This document shows positions 6,333 through 13,230 of a stretch of 13,230 nucleotides of DNA, in pieces. The translations under genes and the position numbers were made by a program. The notes under the pieces are model-generated. The model did not search any database, was not told where the DNA came from, and saw only the letters and a program-made list of their open reading frames with translations. The stretch is from Planctomycetota bacterium (GTDB lineage: Bacteria; Planctomycetota; Brocadiia; JAJRTI01), in contig JAJRTI010000341.1 of NCBI GenBank assembly GCA_024278415.1, positions 1 through 13,230 of the forward strand. The letters are read 5' to 3'. Positions within the stretch are counted from its first letter, which is position 1. Every line of letters begins with the position of its first letter.

Positions 6333-7055
6333 TTGCGCTACGCCATCATCAGCGACATCCATTCGAATCTCGAGGCGTTCGAAGCAGTCCTCGCGGAGAT
6401 CGAGCGAGAGCCGGTGGATCAGATCGTCTGCGTCGGCGACATCGTGGGGTACGCGGCCTGTCCGCAGGATTGCATCGATATCATTCGGAAGCGCGAGATC
6501 CCATGCGTCGCAGGGAACCACGACTATGCGTCAGTCGACAAGACGAGCATCCAGTATTTCAATCCCGACGCCCGCGATGCGATCCTCTGGACCCGGGAAG
6601 CCCTTGGCCAGGAGGCCATGGACTACCTGGCGAACTTGCCGCTCACGCTCGACTTCGACGGCTTCACCCTCGCGCATGGCACGCTCCAGAGCCCAGAGCT
6701 GTTTGACTACATCCAGACCATCTACGATGCGCATCTGTAGTTCGAGACGCTGGAGAACTCCATCTGCTTCCTGGGGCACTCGCATGTGCCCATCACGTTT
6801 TTTGACGACGACCCCATCAGCTATTTCATGGAGCCTGAGATTCCGCTTTCAGAATCGGAGAAACTCCTTGTGAACGTGGGGAGCGTGGGGCAGCCTCGAG
6901 ACCAAGACGCAAGGGCATGCTATGCCGTATACGACGCGGACGAAGGCATGATCTGGATCCGTCGGGTGGCCTACAACATCGAGGGCGCTGCAAGCCGCAT
7001 ACGCGAGGCTGGTCTGCCGGCGATGAATGCTGAGCGGCTGGCATATGGCCGGTAA
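6333..7055 (+). pseudogene. Calcineurin-like metallophosphoesterase interrupted by in-frame TAG
   Basis: The frame encodes a YfcE/MJ0936-like metallophosphoesterase of about 240 residues, a family that hydrolyses phosphodiesters or phosphomonoesters with two metal ions. The probable start is TTG 6333 with AAGGA 9 bases upstream, giving MRYAIISDIHSN. Metal-binding motifs are D8-x-H10, G35-D36, G61-N62-H63-D64 and H115. Codon 136 is TAG (6738-6740). The same frame then continues intact through FLGHSHVP (GHSH 148-151) and NVGSVGQPRD to a double TAA. The truncated 135-residue product lacks the GHxH metal ligands and should be inactive. No other damage is seen, which points to a recent nonsense mutation, a base error in the assembly, or stop-codon readthrough. 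The bases after TAG (TTC) are not a recognised readthrough context. Confidence 0.85.
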
Positions 7056-7133
7056 TAACGCTGAGCGCGAGTCGGAACATATTGGCAGTAAATAACTTAG
7101 GGTGCTATTGCGCGCCATGGGCGATGCGGGCGG

Positions 7134-7163
7134 TTGCAGCGCGGAGTCACATTGGGCTATACT
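7134..7163 (+). promoter_or_regulatory. Predicted promoter of the TPR-protein gene
   Basis: TTGCAG (7134-7139), an 18-bp spacer and TATACT (7158-7163). Transcription would start near 7170, leaving a leader of about 55 bases. The short gap after the phosphoesterase (7056-7133) shows nothing else. Confidence 0.45.
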
Positions 7164-7225
7164 GATGGCGATGCAGGCTCACGGCCTGCGGATGAAGCCG
7201 ATGATCTCAGAACAGGCGCGGCCCC

Positions 7226-8215
7226 ATGAACCTCGACCCCTGCGAACCGACGGATGACCTGATCGAGGAGGCGTTTGATTGCATCGATGTGGGCGACTTC
7301 GAGGCCGCGCTCAAGCTCGGACGTCGGCTGCGCCGGGAGAGCCCACCTTGGGGTTTCGAGATCCTCGCGTTGGCGTATGCCGGGCTCGGCGACCGCGCGC
7401 GCGCCATTGAGGCGCTGAGGCAGGGTGTCGCCGAAACGCCCAACGCGTGGCGTCTGTGGCAGCTCCTGGGAAATTACCAATCCGACGAGGGCCGCTTCGA
7501 CGAGTGCCATGAAGCATACCGCCGCGCGCTCGCGTGCGCGGACGTAGACGCATCGTCGGTACACCTGAACTACGCGATTGCTCTCTTGCGGCAAGCCCAG
7601 CACACGGAAGCCTTGCGCCACCTGAACCGCGTGACCGACCCGGAGATGCGGCTTCAGGCCATCGACATGCGGCTCGAACTTTTCAACCGACTCGAATGGT
7701 ACACGCAAGCCATCGAATTGGGGCGGAACGCGGTCGATACGTACCCGGCGTATGAAGTGATCGAGACCGATGCCGAGGCCTTGCAATCGCTGGCCAAGGT
7801 GCATGCGGAGTTGGGGCTTGCGCTTTGGTTAGGCCGGCAAGACCGGGAGGGCGCGCTGGCTCAGGCATGGGAGGCCATTGCACTTGATAAGGGCCAGCAC
7901 ACGGGCATGTGGATTGTGCGCGAACTCACGGGCGAGGTGTCGCCCCGCGGGAAGTACTACCAGGTCACGATTCGGGGCACTTGGCACGAGCCGATGGAGC
8001 ACGATGGTGAGTGGAGTATGCCCGATTTCAAGGGAACCTACGAAGTGGTGGCGGACGCGCCGGAGGAGGCCATCGAATTCATCAGGCCGTTCGAGCCAGA
8101 AGGGATGCGTGACTCGCTTCAGATCGACGAGTGCACCGAACTCGAGCCCTGCACCGACCAGCCGAAGGGCGTGTACGCCGTGCCGGAGGAGTATCGATTC
8201 TTCCCCGGCGAGTGA
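7226..8215 (+). CDS. TPR protein with an unrecognised C-terminal domain
   Basis: This 329-residue protein has no signal peptide or membrane helix, so it is probably cytosolic. Residues about 12-225 are helical TPR-like repeats: DVGDFEAALKLG at 21-32, ALAYAGLGDRARAIEAL at 48-64, LWQLLGNYQSDEGRFDECHEAYRRAL at 78-101, and a last one near 193-220. Such repeats usually mediate protein contacts. Residues about 243-329 form a separate acidic domain beginning KYYQVTIRGTW, with GTYEVVADAPEEAIEFI (270-286). This reads as beta-beta-alpha, and I cannot assign it to a family. The ATG at 7226 has only a weak ribosome-binding site. Its end lies 28 bp from the convergent gene at 8244. Confidence 0.8.
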   Translation: MNLDPCEPTDDLIEEAFDCIDVGDFEAALKLGRRLRRESPPWGFEILALAYAGLGDRARAIEALRQGVAETPNAWRLWQLLGNYQSDEGRFDECHEAYRRALACADVDASSVHLNYAIALLRQAQHTEALRHLNRVTDPEMRLQAIDMRLELFNRLEWYTQAIELGRNAVDTYPAYEVIETDAEALQSLAKVHAELGLALWLGRQDREGALAQAWEAIALDKGQHTGMWIVRELTGEVSPRGKYYQVTIRGTWHEPMEHDGEWSMPDFKGTYEVVADAPEEAIEFIRPFEPEGMRDSLQIDECTELEPCTDQPKGVYAVPEEYRFFPGE

Positions 8216-8243
8216 TCCTGTCCGCTCGCCATTCGGGTTGGCC

Positions 8244-8882
8244 TCAGCCTGCCCAGAAGGTGAGGATGCGCACTGCGCCGGTGCCCGCGCGGCGCAGCGT
8301 CGATCCGAAGCCCTTCACCACGCCTTTGGTGCCGCCGGAGACCGCGCCTTCCGCCTTGCCCGTGGCCACCACGCCCTTGGGCAGCTCCGCCGGCGACACC
8401 ACCACGGCCCTCAGCCCGCCCACCAGGTTGTCGCCCATGCGCATGTAGTAGGGCCGGCGCCGCGTAAGCGCGATCGTCATCACGCCGCCTTCGGGTGCGC
8501 GGGGATCATTGCGCACGAAGATCGCAATCTGCCACTTGGGCACGCCATTGCGCTGGAACGTTTCCGCAATCCAGGCCGCGCGCACCGCCGCTTCCGGCCA
8601 ATGGCTCGCGTCCTCTGCCCCGCGCCACACGCACCCGATCTGCACCGCGCGGTAGTCCTTGTCCGCCACGTAATGCTTGGCCATACGCTTGGCCACGGAG
8701 CGGTCCCATGCCTCGGCCGTCTTGCCCACGATCGTGAAAGTCGTCGTGCCCTTGTGCGTCTGGGTCTTGACGCCTTGCCGCTTCATATCCCGCACGAGCT
8801 TCCGCAGCGGTTCTCCTGCCGCTGGCCGCGCCGCGGCGAGCGCAACCAGGTGCATCGCCAATAGTGTCGTGAGTGTTCGCAT
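8244..8882 (-). CDS. Small exported protein with a glycine zipper, function unknown
   Basis: This 212-residue protein was not recognised. The start at 8882 is chosen because a perfect AGGAGG lies 6 bases upstream; an in-frame start at 8930 would fall upstream of the predicted transcription start. Residues 1-23 form a signal peptide (hydrophobic LLAMHLVALAAA, cleavage near AAG|EP). The middle (about 27-165) looks mixed alpha/beta, with KWQIAIFVRND and GGVMTIALTRRRPYYM likely strands. Near the C-terminus glycines fall at 175, 179, 183, 187 and 191, a regular GxxxG zipper, followed by a basic segment. Export plus the zipper suggests an envelope protein that may associate with a membrane. It is divergent from the oxidoreductase gene at 9041. 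Confidence 0.75.
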   Translation of the reverse strand: MRTLTTLLAMHLVALAAARPAAGEPLRKLVRDMKRQGVKTQTHKGTTTFTIVGKTAEAWDRSVAKRMAKHYVADKDYRAVQIGCVWRGAEDASHWPEAAVRAAWIAETFQRNGVPKWQIAIFVRNDPRAPEGGVMTIALTRRRPYYMRMGDNLVGGLRAVVVSPAELPKGVVATGKAEGAVSGGTKGVVKGFGSTLRRAGTGAVRILTFWAG

Positions 8883-8915
8883 GAGGTTCCTCCTAAGGGA
8901 AATGAGGACGAGCGC

Positions 8916-8944
8916 ATTGTAAGGCAGCAAGCCGGCGGTATCAA
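8916..8944 (-). promoter_or_regulatory. Predicted promoter of the glycine-zipper gene
   Basis: On the minus strand TTGATA (8939-8944), a 17-bp spacer and TACAAT (8916-8921), a good sigma-70 match. The start of transcription near 8909 leaves about 27 bases before ATG 8882. Confidence 0.6.
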
Positions 8945-8959
8945 CAGCTCAGGCGCGTC

Positions 8960-8988
8960 TTGCAGTGCGTGCCCGGCCTGGATAGAAT
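8960..8988 (+). promoter_or_regulatory. Predicted promoter of the oxidoreductase gene
   Basis: TTGCAG (8960-8965), a 17-bp spacer and TAGAAT (8983-8988). Transcription would begin near 8995, about 45 bases before the start codon. It lies back to back with the promoter of the opposite gene; the two -35 boxes are 15 bp apart. Confidence 0.55.
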
Positions 8989-9040
8989 GCGCAGCCCCAG
9001 GCAATCGGCCACCCAACGACACGACCGAGGAGGATCGACC

Positions 9041-10147
9041 ATGGTAGACCGCAAGCTCAACATCGCCGTCATCGGCACCGGCCGCTGGGCCAGGCTGGTA
9101 CATGCGCCAGGCGTCAAGAGCCACCCTCAGGCCGAACTCGTCGCGGTGTGCAGCCGTACGCGGGAAAACGTGGACGAGATGGCCAAGGAGTTCGGTGTGC
9201 CCCACGCGATCACCGACTACCGGGACGTGCTCGCACTCGACGGGCTCGACGGCGTGGTCGTATGCACCACGGTCAAGTCGCACCACGAGATTTGCATGGC
9301 TGCGATCGAGCGGGGCATCCACGTGTTCTGCGAGAAGCCCCTGGGCATGGACTTCGCGGAGACGCGGGAGATGACCGCGGCCGCGGAGAAGGCGGGTGTG
9401 AAGAACATGGTCGCGTTCACCACGCGCTTTGTGCCGCACGCGATCTACGTGAAGCAACTGCTGGACACGGGCGACTTGGGTAAGGTGTATCTGATGAACC
9501 TGAGCAAGATGGCGGGGTACGCCGGCGAGAAGGCGCCCAAGCGCTGGCGGTACGAGCGCGCGCTCGCGGGCGCGGGAGTGCTGGCCGATCTGGGCTCGCA
9601 CGCGATTGATTTGGCCCTGTGGTATTTCGGGCCCATCAAGGCCGTCTGCGCGACGCTGCCGCAGTTCGTGCCGACCCGGCCGCACCGCGACACGGGCGAG
9701 CCCGTGCCGTGCGACGTGGACGACGGCGCAGGACTGCTCGTGGAGTTCGAGAGCGGCGTGCAGGGCGTGCTGCACATCAGTTGGTCCGCGCACAAGGGCC
9801 GCAGCCAGACGCTGAGCATCTGTGGGTCCGAGGGCTCGCTCGTGCTCGACTCGAACGTGGACGGCTGGGAGATCGACCTCGTGGGCAGCCGCGCGGACGA
9901 CCCCTCGCTCAGGCCCATCGAAGTGCCGGCCGCGCTCAAGGCGGGCATCGACGAGTCGTCGCGCGAGGCCGGCTTCCACTCGTTCATCACCAACTACCCA
10001 AGTATGTCGCGCAAGTTCATCGACGTGATCCTCAACGACGAGGAGCCGTCGCCCAGCTTCCGCGATGGCATGAACGTGCAGGAGGTCATGGAGGCCGCGA
10101 TCACGAGCGCGAACGAACGCCGGTGGGTGGACCTGCCCTTGACGTGA
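9041..10147 (+). CDS. Gfo/Idh/MocA family NAD(P)-dependent oxidoreductase
   Basis: A 368-residue dehydrogenase of the glucose-fructose oxidoreductase / inositol dehydrogenase family, whose members oxidise or reduce sugars, inositols and their derivatives. The Rossmann fold opens with NIAVIGTGRWA (7-17). The family motif CEKPLG is at 97-102 with Lys99 as the usual substrate and cofactor-contacting lysine. DLGSHAIDL (183-191) carries the expected His187 of the C-terminal alpha/beta domain. Length is normal for the family. There is no twin-arginine signal, so it should be cytosolic. ATG 9041 has a strong GAGGAGGA ribosome-binding site 6 bases upstream. The substrate cannot be predicted. Glycosidase-like genes nearby make a sugar or uronate plausible. 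Confidence 0.93.
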   Translation: MVDRKLNIAVIGTGRWARLVHAPGVKSHPQAELVAVCSRTRENVDEMAKEFGVPHAITDYRDVLALDGLDGVVVCTTVKSHHEICMAAIERGIHVFCEKPLGMDFAETREMTAAAEKAGVKNMVAFTTRFVPHAIYVKQLLDTGDLGKVYLMNLSKMAGYAGEKAPKRWRYERALAGAGVLADLGSHAIDLALWYFGPIKAVCATLPQFVPTRPHRDTGEPVPCDVDDGAGLLVEFESGVQGVLHISWSAHKGRSQTLSICGSEGSLVLDSNVDGWEIDLVGSRADDPSLRPIEVPAALKAGIDESSREAGFHSFITNYPSMSRKFIDVILNDEEPSPSFRDGMNVQEVMEAAITSANERRWVDLPLT

Positions 10148-10185
10148 AGTCCAGGCACTGAACCCTATACTCCCGCGGCCGACCG

Positions 10186-10194
10186 TGGCATAAT
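10186..10194 (+). promoter_or_regulatory. Possible extended -10 promoter of the small TPR gene
   Basis: TGGCATAAT has the extended -10 form (TG-n-CATAAT) but no clear -35. A second TATACT at 10166-10171 is an alternative, and its nearest TTGACG is 21 bp away, which is too far. The small TPR gene could instead be read through from the oxidoreductase 127 bp upstream. Confidence 0.3.
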
Positions 10195-10274
10195 GAACGA
10201 AACGCATGGAGCGCCCATGCGCGCTCGTGTCCCGCCAGCGCTACGACCAGCCTGCATCGTAAAGAGGACTCGCC

Positions 10275-10700
10275 ATGATCCGCAAGTTCGTGTTCTTGGT
10301 CGGTATCATCGTCATCGTCGGTGGCATCTATGCTTGGCGCAAGGGCGCCATCCACAAGAACGCGGATGGAACGATCTCCATCAACACCGCCAAGGTCAAA
10401 AGCGAACTGAAGAAGGACATGGAGAATGCAGAGGTCAGTCCCTACACCAAGGGCCGCACTCTGTTCGGCTTGTTCAAGTACGAGGAAGCGCTAGCCCAGT
10501 TCAAGAAGGGCCTCAAGGAAGATCCAGAGAGCAAATCCGCGTCGCTCGCACGCTACCGCATAGCGGAATGCTACAAGAAGCTCAAGCAGCCGAAGAAGGC
10601 GATCAAGGCCTATCAGACCTACCTGAAGAAGTACCCGGACGGGGACCTGGCCGCGCAGGCCAAGAAGCAGGTCGAAATCCTCAAGGCCACGACGCCGTAG
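10275..10700 (+). CDS. Membrane-anchored small TPR protein
   Basis: A 141-residue protein with one N-terminal membrane helix (about 4-20, FVFLVGIIVIVGGIYAW) and no clear cleavage site, so it is probably an anchored protein facing the periplasm. A lysine-rich linker follows. Two TPR units are visible: TLFGLFKYEEALAQFKKGL (62-80) and ARYRIAECYKKLKQPKKAI (92-110), the second extended by KAYQTYLKKYPDG. The last part resembles the repeats of BamD and YbgF/CpoB envelope proteins, but it is too short to equate with either. The ribosome-binding site AAAGAGGA lies about 6 bases before ATG. It ends in TAG only 10 bp from the convergent gene at 10711, with no visible terminator between. Confidence 0.82.
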   Translation: MIRKFVFLVGIIVIVGGIYAWRKGAIHKNADGTISINTAKVKSELKKDMENAEVSPYTKGRTLFGLFKYEEALAQFKKGLKEDPESKSASLARYRIAECYKKLKQPKKAIKAYQTYLKKYPDGDLAAQAKKQVEILKATTP

Positions 10701-10710
10701 CGCCGAGGCT

Positions 10711-13086
10711 TCATTCCGCTAACCACGCGATCGCCGCCATCGCCCGCGGCCGTAGCGTGATGACCGCATCGTTGCCCACGCGCTTGGGGGCCGGACCCAG
10801 GAGGCCGCGCGCACGCGCCGCGCCGGCAATGCGCACCATGTGGCGGTGGGCCTGGTCGTAGTTGATCGCGGCCACGAGCGTGCCGGCCTGCGACCGCCAT
10901 GCCCAGGTGCGCACCGCGGGCGCGCTGTTCGACTTGGGGATGACGATCTCGCGGCCATCGACCTCGATGGCACGCGATTGCGGCGAGTACGGCGCGGCTT
11001 GCACGTCGCCCGCGCGGGTCCCACCAACGATGAAGCGTTGGAGAATACGAATCTCATCCAGGCTCCGGCGCAGGGCGTTCATGTACTCGCCGTCAAGCGA
11101 CTCGATGCCCACCCAGAGGATCGCGCCGCGTCCGCCGCTGAGCGCGGTGGCGAGCAGGTTCAGCCGCACGTCGTCGGGCATGGGGAACACGTGCGGCACG
11201 GCCATGTCCGATGCGAGCAGGAACGGCAGCACCGGCGCGGTCGTGCCCTCGCACGTGGCCTGCACGAGCCCTTCGTACGGTGTGCCCACGCTGTAGATCA
11301 TCGGCGCGTGGAAGCCGACCTCCGGCTCGAACTTGCGGATGTCGCCCCCGCGGTTCACTTCCCACTCGCTCAACGGCCACGAGCACAGGCCCACGCTCAC
11401 GCCGGGGGCGGCCAAGTGGATCGCCGCGATGTGGTGCTTGACGATGGCGCCGTTCTGCTCCGCGCGGAATCGCCCCCAGGCGTGGCCGGGCAAGCGCTGG
11501 ATTTCGGCCGGCGTCATGGCGGCGACCTTGGCCTCGTCGAGCTTGGCGGCTTGCGCGAAGTTGCGCCGGCAGGTGGGGCAGAAGCACGCGTTGAAGACGG
11601 GAGGCTCGTAGTCGATGATGAGCGTCTTGAGCCCGCTCGCCAGACGCTTGCGGTAGTACTCGACGAGTGCGCTCCACCACGCGTCCTCGCGGCGCACCTG
11701 CGCGCTGGGGCAAAGCTTGCCCTTCATGGGCTTGCCGTCCTGGCCGATGCAAGGCCAGCCCTTGACGCGGCTGCCGTACCCGTCGAACTTCCAGGCCCAG
11801 AGCCTGAACCCGCGCGCGGCGAGTTCCGCGTCGATGGTCGCGTATTCGGGTTGGTAGTGCGTGAGCGAGAGGCCGCCGCGGATGCCGGCGTACGCGAGGT
11901 AGTCGAGCAGCCGCCCGCGGCCGGCTGGGGTGGGATAGCGCAGCGCGCCGGTGTGCTGCGCGTAGAGAGCGAAATCCTTCACCGGCTCCAGCGCACCTCC
12001 CTTCTTGCGCGCCAGCTTCGCGGCGATCGTGTGCTCCGGGCCGAGTTTGCCCGCGCACTCCGTGCGCCATCGCCACTCGAACTCACGCGGGCAGCCGGGC
12101 AGCGGCTCGACGTATACAAAATGGTACCCGGTCCAGAGCGGTTTGCGGCCGCCCATGTTGCGGCGTAGCGGGTCGACCGGCGCCGGCAGCCTCCAGCGCA
12201 GGCGCGGCTTGCCGTCGCGCGTGACTCGCTCCGGCCGCACGTGCACGACCGGCGGCATGGGCGAGCGCCCAGCCACGACCTCGCCCGCGACGCGCATCTG
12301 TGCCGGCGTCTCCAAGATGATGTGCGGCTCCGCGGCCGCGGCGCGATCGCCAAAAGGGAAGAATGCGACCGGGTTGAACGCGCCCTCGAGCAGCCACAGG
12401 GTCGCGTCGGGCCGGCGCTGCGCGGGATACCACATGAGTTGGAGCGGCGCACCGTCGTCTTTGGGTGGTGGGAGCTGGCCCGGCGGAGTGCTCACGTCCG
12501 TGTCGGGAGGCAGCTCCTCAATCGTGAGGTCGTCGAACCATGCGTACCCGGTGCTGTACCAGAGCTTGCACTGGAGCTTGAGCCACTCTGCATCCGGCCG
12601 CGTGCTGAACTGGACCGAGTACTCGGTCCAGTCTTGCGTGCCGCGGAGGTAAGGCGTGGTGTGCCAGTGCGATGGCGCCTCGACTCCGTTCTCATACGCG
12701 ATGACGTAGGCGCGGCCGGCGCGGCCCACCTCGGCCACAAGCACACGCACGCGGAGGCGGTAGGGGGTGTTGGGCTTGACCGCGACGCGTTGCTCGCAAT
12801 GCCAAGTCGCGCGTGCGGTTGGGTCGTCGGCCACGCTGAGGCGAATGCAGCGCGAGCCATCGAGCGTGTCCCACTTGCCAGCGCACTTGCCGCGCTGCTG
12901 GACGAACCGCCAGCCCTCAGGCGCACCGCCGGCTCCGGCCTCGAAGTCGGCCGTGTACGTTGCAGCCCCGGCACTGGCGCACCAAAGCAAGGCAAGAGCG
13001 GCCAAGGGCCGGGAGCCCAAGCGACGAGCCCTGGCGCGAGCGTTGTCACAAGCGGCCCGAACAGCATTGTTTGCATTGGCGGTCAT
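10711..13086 (-). CDS. Secreted carbohydrate-binding-module protein with glycosidase-like barrel
   Basis: A 791-residue exported protein. Residues 1-41 form an arginine-rich signal peptide with a long n-region, cleaved near AGA|A; LLWC is not a proper lipobox. Residues about 44-191 (TYTADFEAG ... WFDDLTIEEL) look like a CBM4/9-type jelly-roll carbohydrate-binding module. A proline-rich linker (about 193-210) follows. From about residue 400 the sequence reads as a glycosidase-like TIM barrel. LIIDYEPP has Asp492 and Glu494, followed at once by CFCPTC (Cys501, 503, 506), a cluster resembling those in several uncharacterised hydrolases. The last ~90 residues look like a small beta domain (VAAINYDQ ... 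AAIAWLAE). AGGAAAGG lies 7-8 bases before ATG 13086. Substrate and family number are unknown. It is convergent with the small TPR gene. Confidence 0.82.
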   Translation of the reverse strand: MTANANNAVRAACDNARARARRLGSRPLAALALLWCASAGAATYTADFEAGAGGAPEGWRFVQQRGKCAGKWDTLDGSRCIRLSVADDPTARATWHCEQRVAVKPNTPYRLRVRVLVAEVGRAGRAYVIAYENGVEAPSHWHTTPYLRGTQDWTEYSVQFSTRPDAEWLKLQCKLWYSTGYAWFDDLTIEELPPDTDVSTPPGQLPPPKDDGAPLQLMWYPAQRRPDATLWLLEGAFNPVAFFPFGDRAAAAEPHIILETPAQMRVAGEVVAGRSPMPPVVHVRPERVTRDGKPRLRWRLPAPVDPLRRNMGGRKPLWTGYHFVYVEPLPGCPREFEWRWRTECAGKLGPEHTIAAKLARKKGGALEPVKDFALYAQHTGALRYPTPAGRGRLLDYLAYAGIRGGLSLTHYQPEYATIDAELAARGFRLWAWKFDGYGSRVKGWPCIGQDGKPMKGKLCPSAQVRREDAWWSALVEYYRKRLASGLKTLIIDYEPPVFNACFCPTCRRNFAQAAKLDEAKVAAMTPAEIQRLPGHAWGRFRAEQNGAIVKHHIAAIHLAAPGVSVGLCSWPLSEWEVNRGGDIRKFEPEVGFHAPMIYSVGTPYEGLVQATCEGTTAPVLPFLLASDMAVPHVFPMPDDVRLNLLATALSGGRGAILWVGIESLDGEYMNALRRSLDEIRILQRFIVGGTRAGDVQAAPYSPQSRAIEVDGREIVIPKSNSAPAVRTWAWRSQAGTLVAAINYDQAHRHMVRIAGAARARGLLGPAPKRVGNDAVITLRPRAMAAIAWLAE

Positions 13087-13230
13087 TCACTGCCCTTTCC
13101 TGGTGGGGGGTTCGAGGGTGGTGGCCGATATGGATATTTCAAGCCGGGCCGAGCAGGGCTTCCGGCAGACGAGCAATGAGGCGGCGCGCCGAGAGGCTTT
13201 TCGAGAAAGCTGAACAACTACATACTATCA
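13087..13230. other. Leader region of the secreted protein gene; nothing else seen
   Basis: This window-edge stretch holds the ribosome-binding site of the minus-strand gene. I see no gene or well-spaced promoter in it. The last 30 bases are AT-richer and could begin another regulatory region. Confidence 0.4.

Noticed and set aside
6786..7055. Independent small gene after the TAG, starting at GTG 6786
   Set aside because: It is in frame with the phosphoesterase, begins inside its GHSH-VP motif and has no ribosome-binding site. It is the continuation of the interrupted enzyme.
8783..10207. Long minus-strand frame opposite the oxidoreductase
   Set aside because: It is the antisense of a clear Gfo/Idh/MocA gene and shows no motif of its own.
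10840..12168. Long plus-strand frame opposite the secreted barrel protein
   Set aside because: It is antisense to a gene with a signal peptide, domain order and ribosome-binding site. It is an artefact of high GC third positions.

Overview
This is a GC-rich bacterial chromosomal segment with a conserved chromosome-partition locus (parA-parB with two parS sites) set among carbohydrate-related and uncharacterised genes. Large secreted glycosidase-like proteins (one resembling DUF6259), a Gfo/Idh/MocA dehydrogenase, short TPR proteins and a permease of the 'NTFREGVRQP' type suggest the PVC group (Planctomycetota, Lentisphaerota) or a neighbouring candidate phylum such as Hydrogenedentota. This placement is inferred from gene content only. 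TAG is an ordinary stop here (parB and the small TPR gene both end in TAG), so there is no sign of a changed genetic code.

Layout. 1-2598 (-): a secreted glycoside-hydrolase-like protein whose 3' end lies outside the window. 2882-4478 (-): overlapping parA-parB. One parS lies inside parB and a second touches the -10 box of the parA promoter. About 4555-5418: nearly 0.9 kb with no credible gene but many palindromes, including two copies of a two-hairpin unit and a 78-bp inverted-repeat element whose arms are themselves palindromes. 5486-6298 (+): an ABC-2 type permease. 6333-7055 (+): a metallophosphoesterase interrupted by an in-frame TAG. 7226-8215 (+): a TPR protein with an unrecognised C-terminal domain. 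8244-8882 (-): a small exported protein with a glycine zipper. 9041-10147 (+): a Gfo/Idh/MocA oxidoreductase, divergent from the previous gene. 10275-10700 (+): a membrane-anchored TPR protein. 10711-13086 (-): a secreted protein with a carbohydrate-binding module and a glycosidase-like barrel.

How they work together. ParA, ParB and the parS sites form a complete segregation module. The position of the second parS suggests that ParB controls its own operon. The two secreted glycosidase-like proteins and the sugar-type dehydrogenase fit a polysaccharide-degrading lifestyle but are not one operon. The permease and phosphoesterase are 34 bp apart and probably share a transcript. The most notable signals are the interrupted phosphoesterase, the shared 20-bp extended parS, and the palindrome-rich intergenic block with base changes that keep its hairpins paired. 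No CRISPR array, transposase, rRNA or tRNA gene was recognised.
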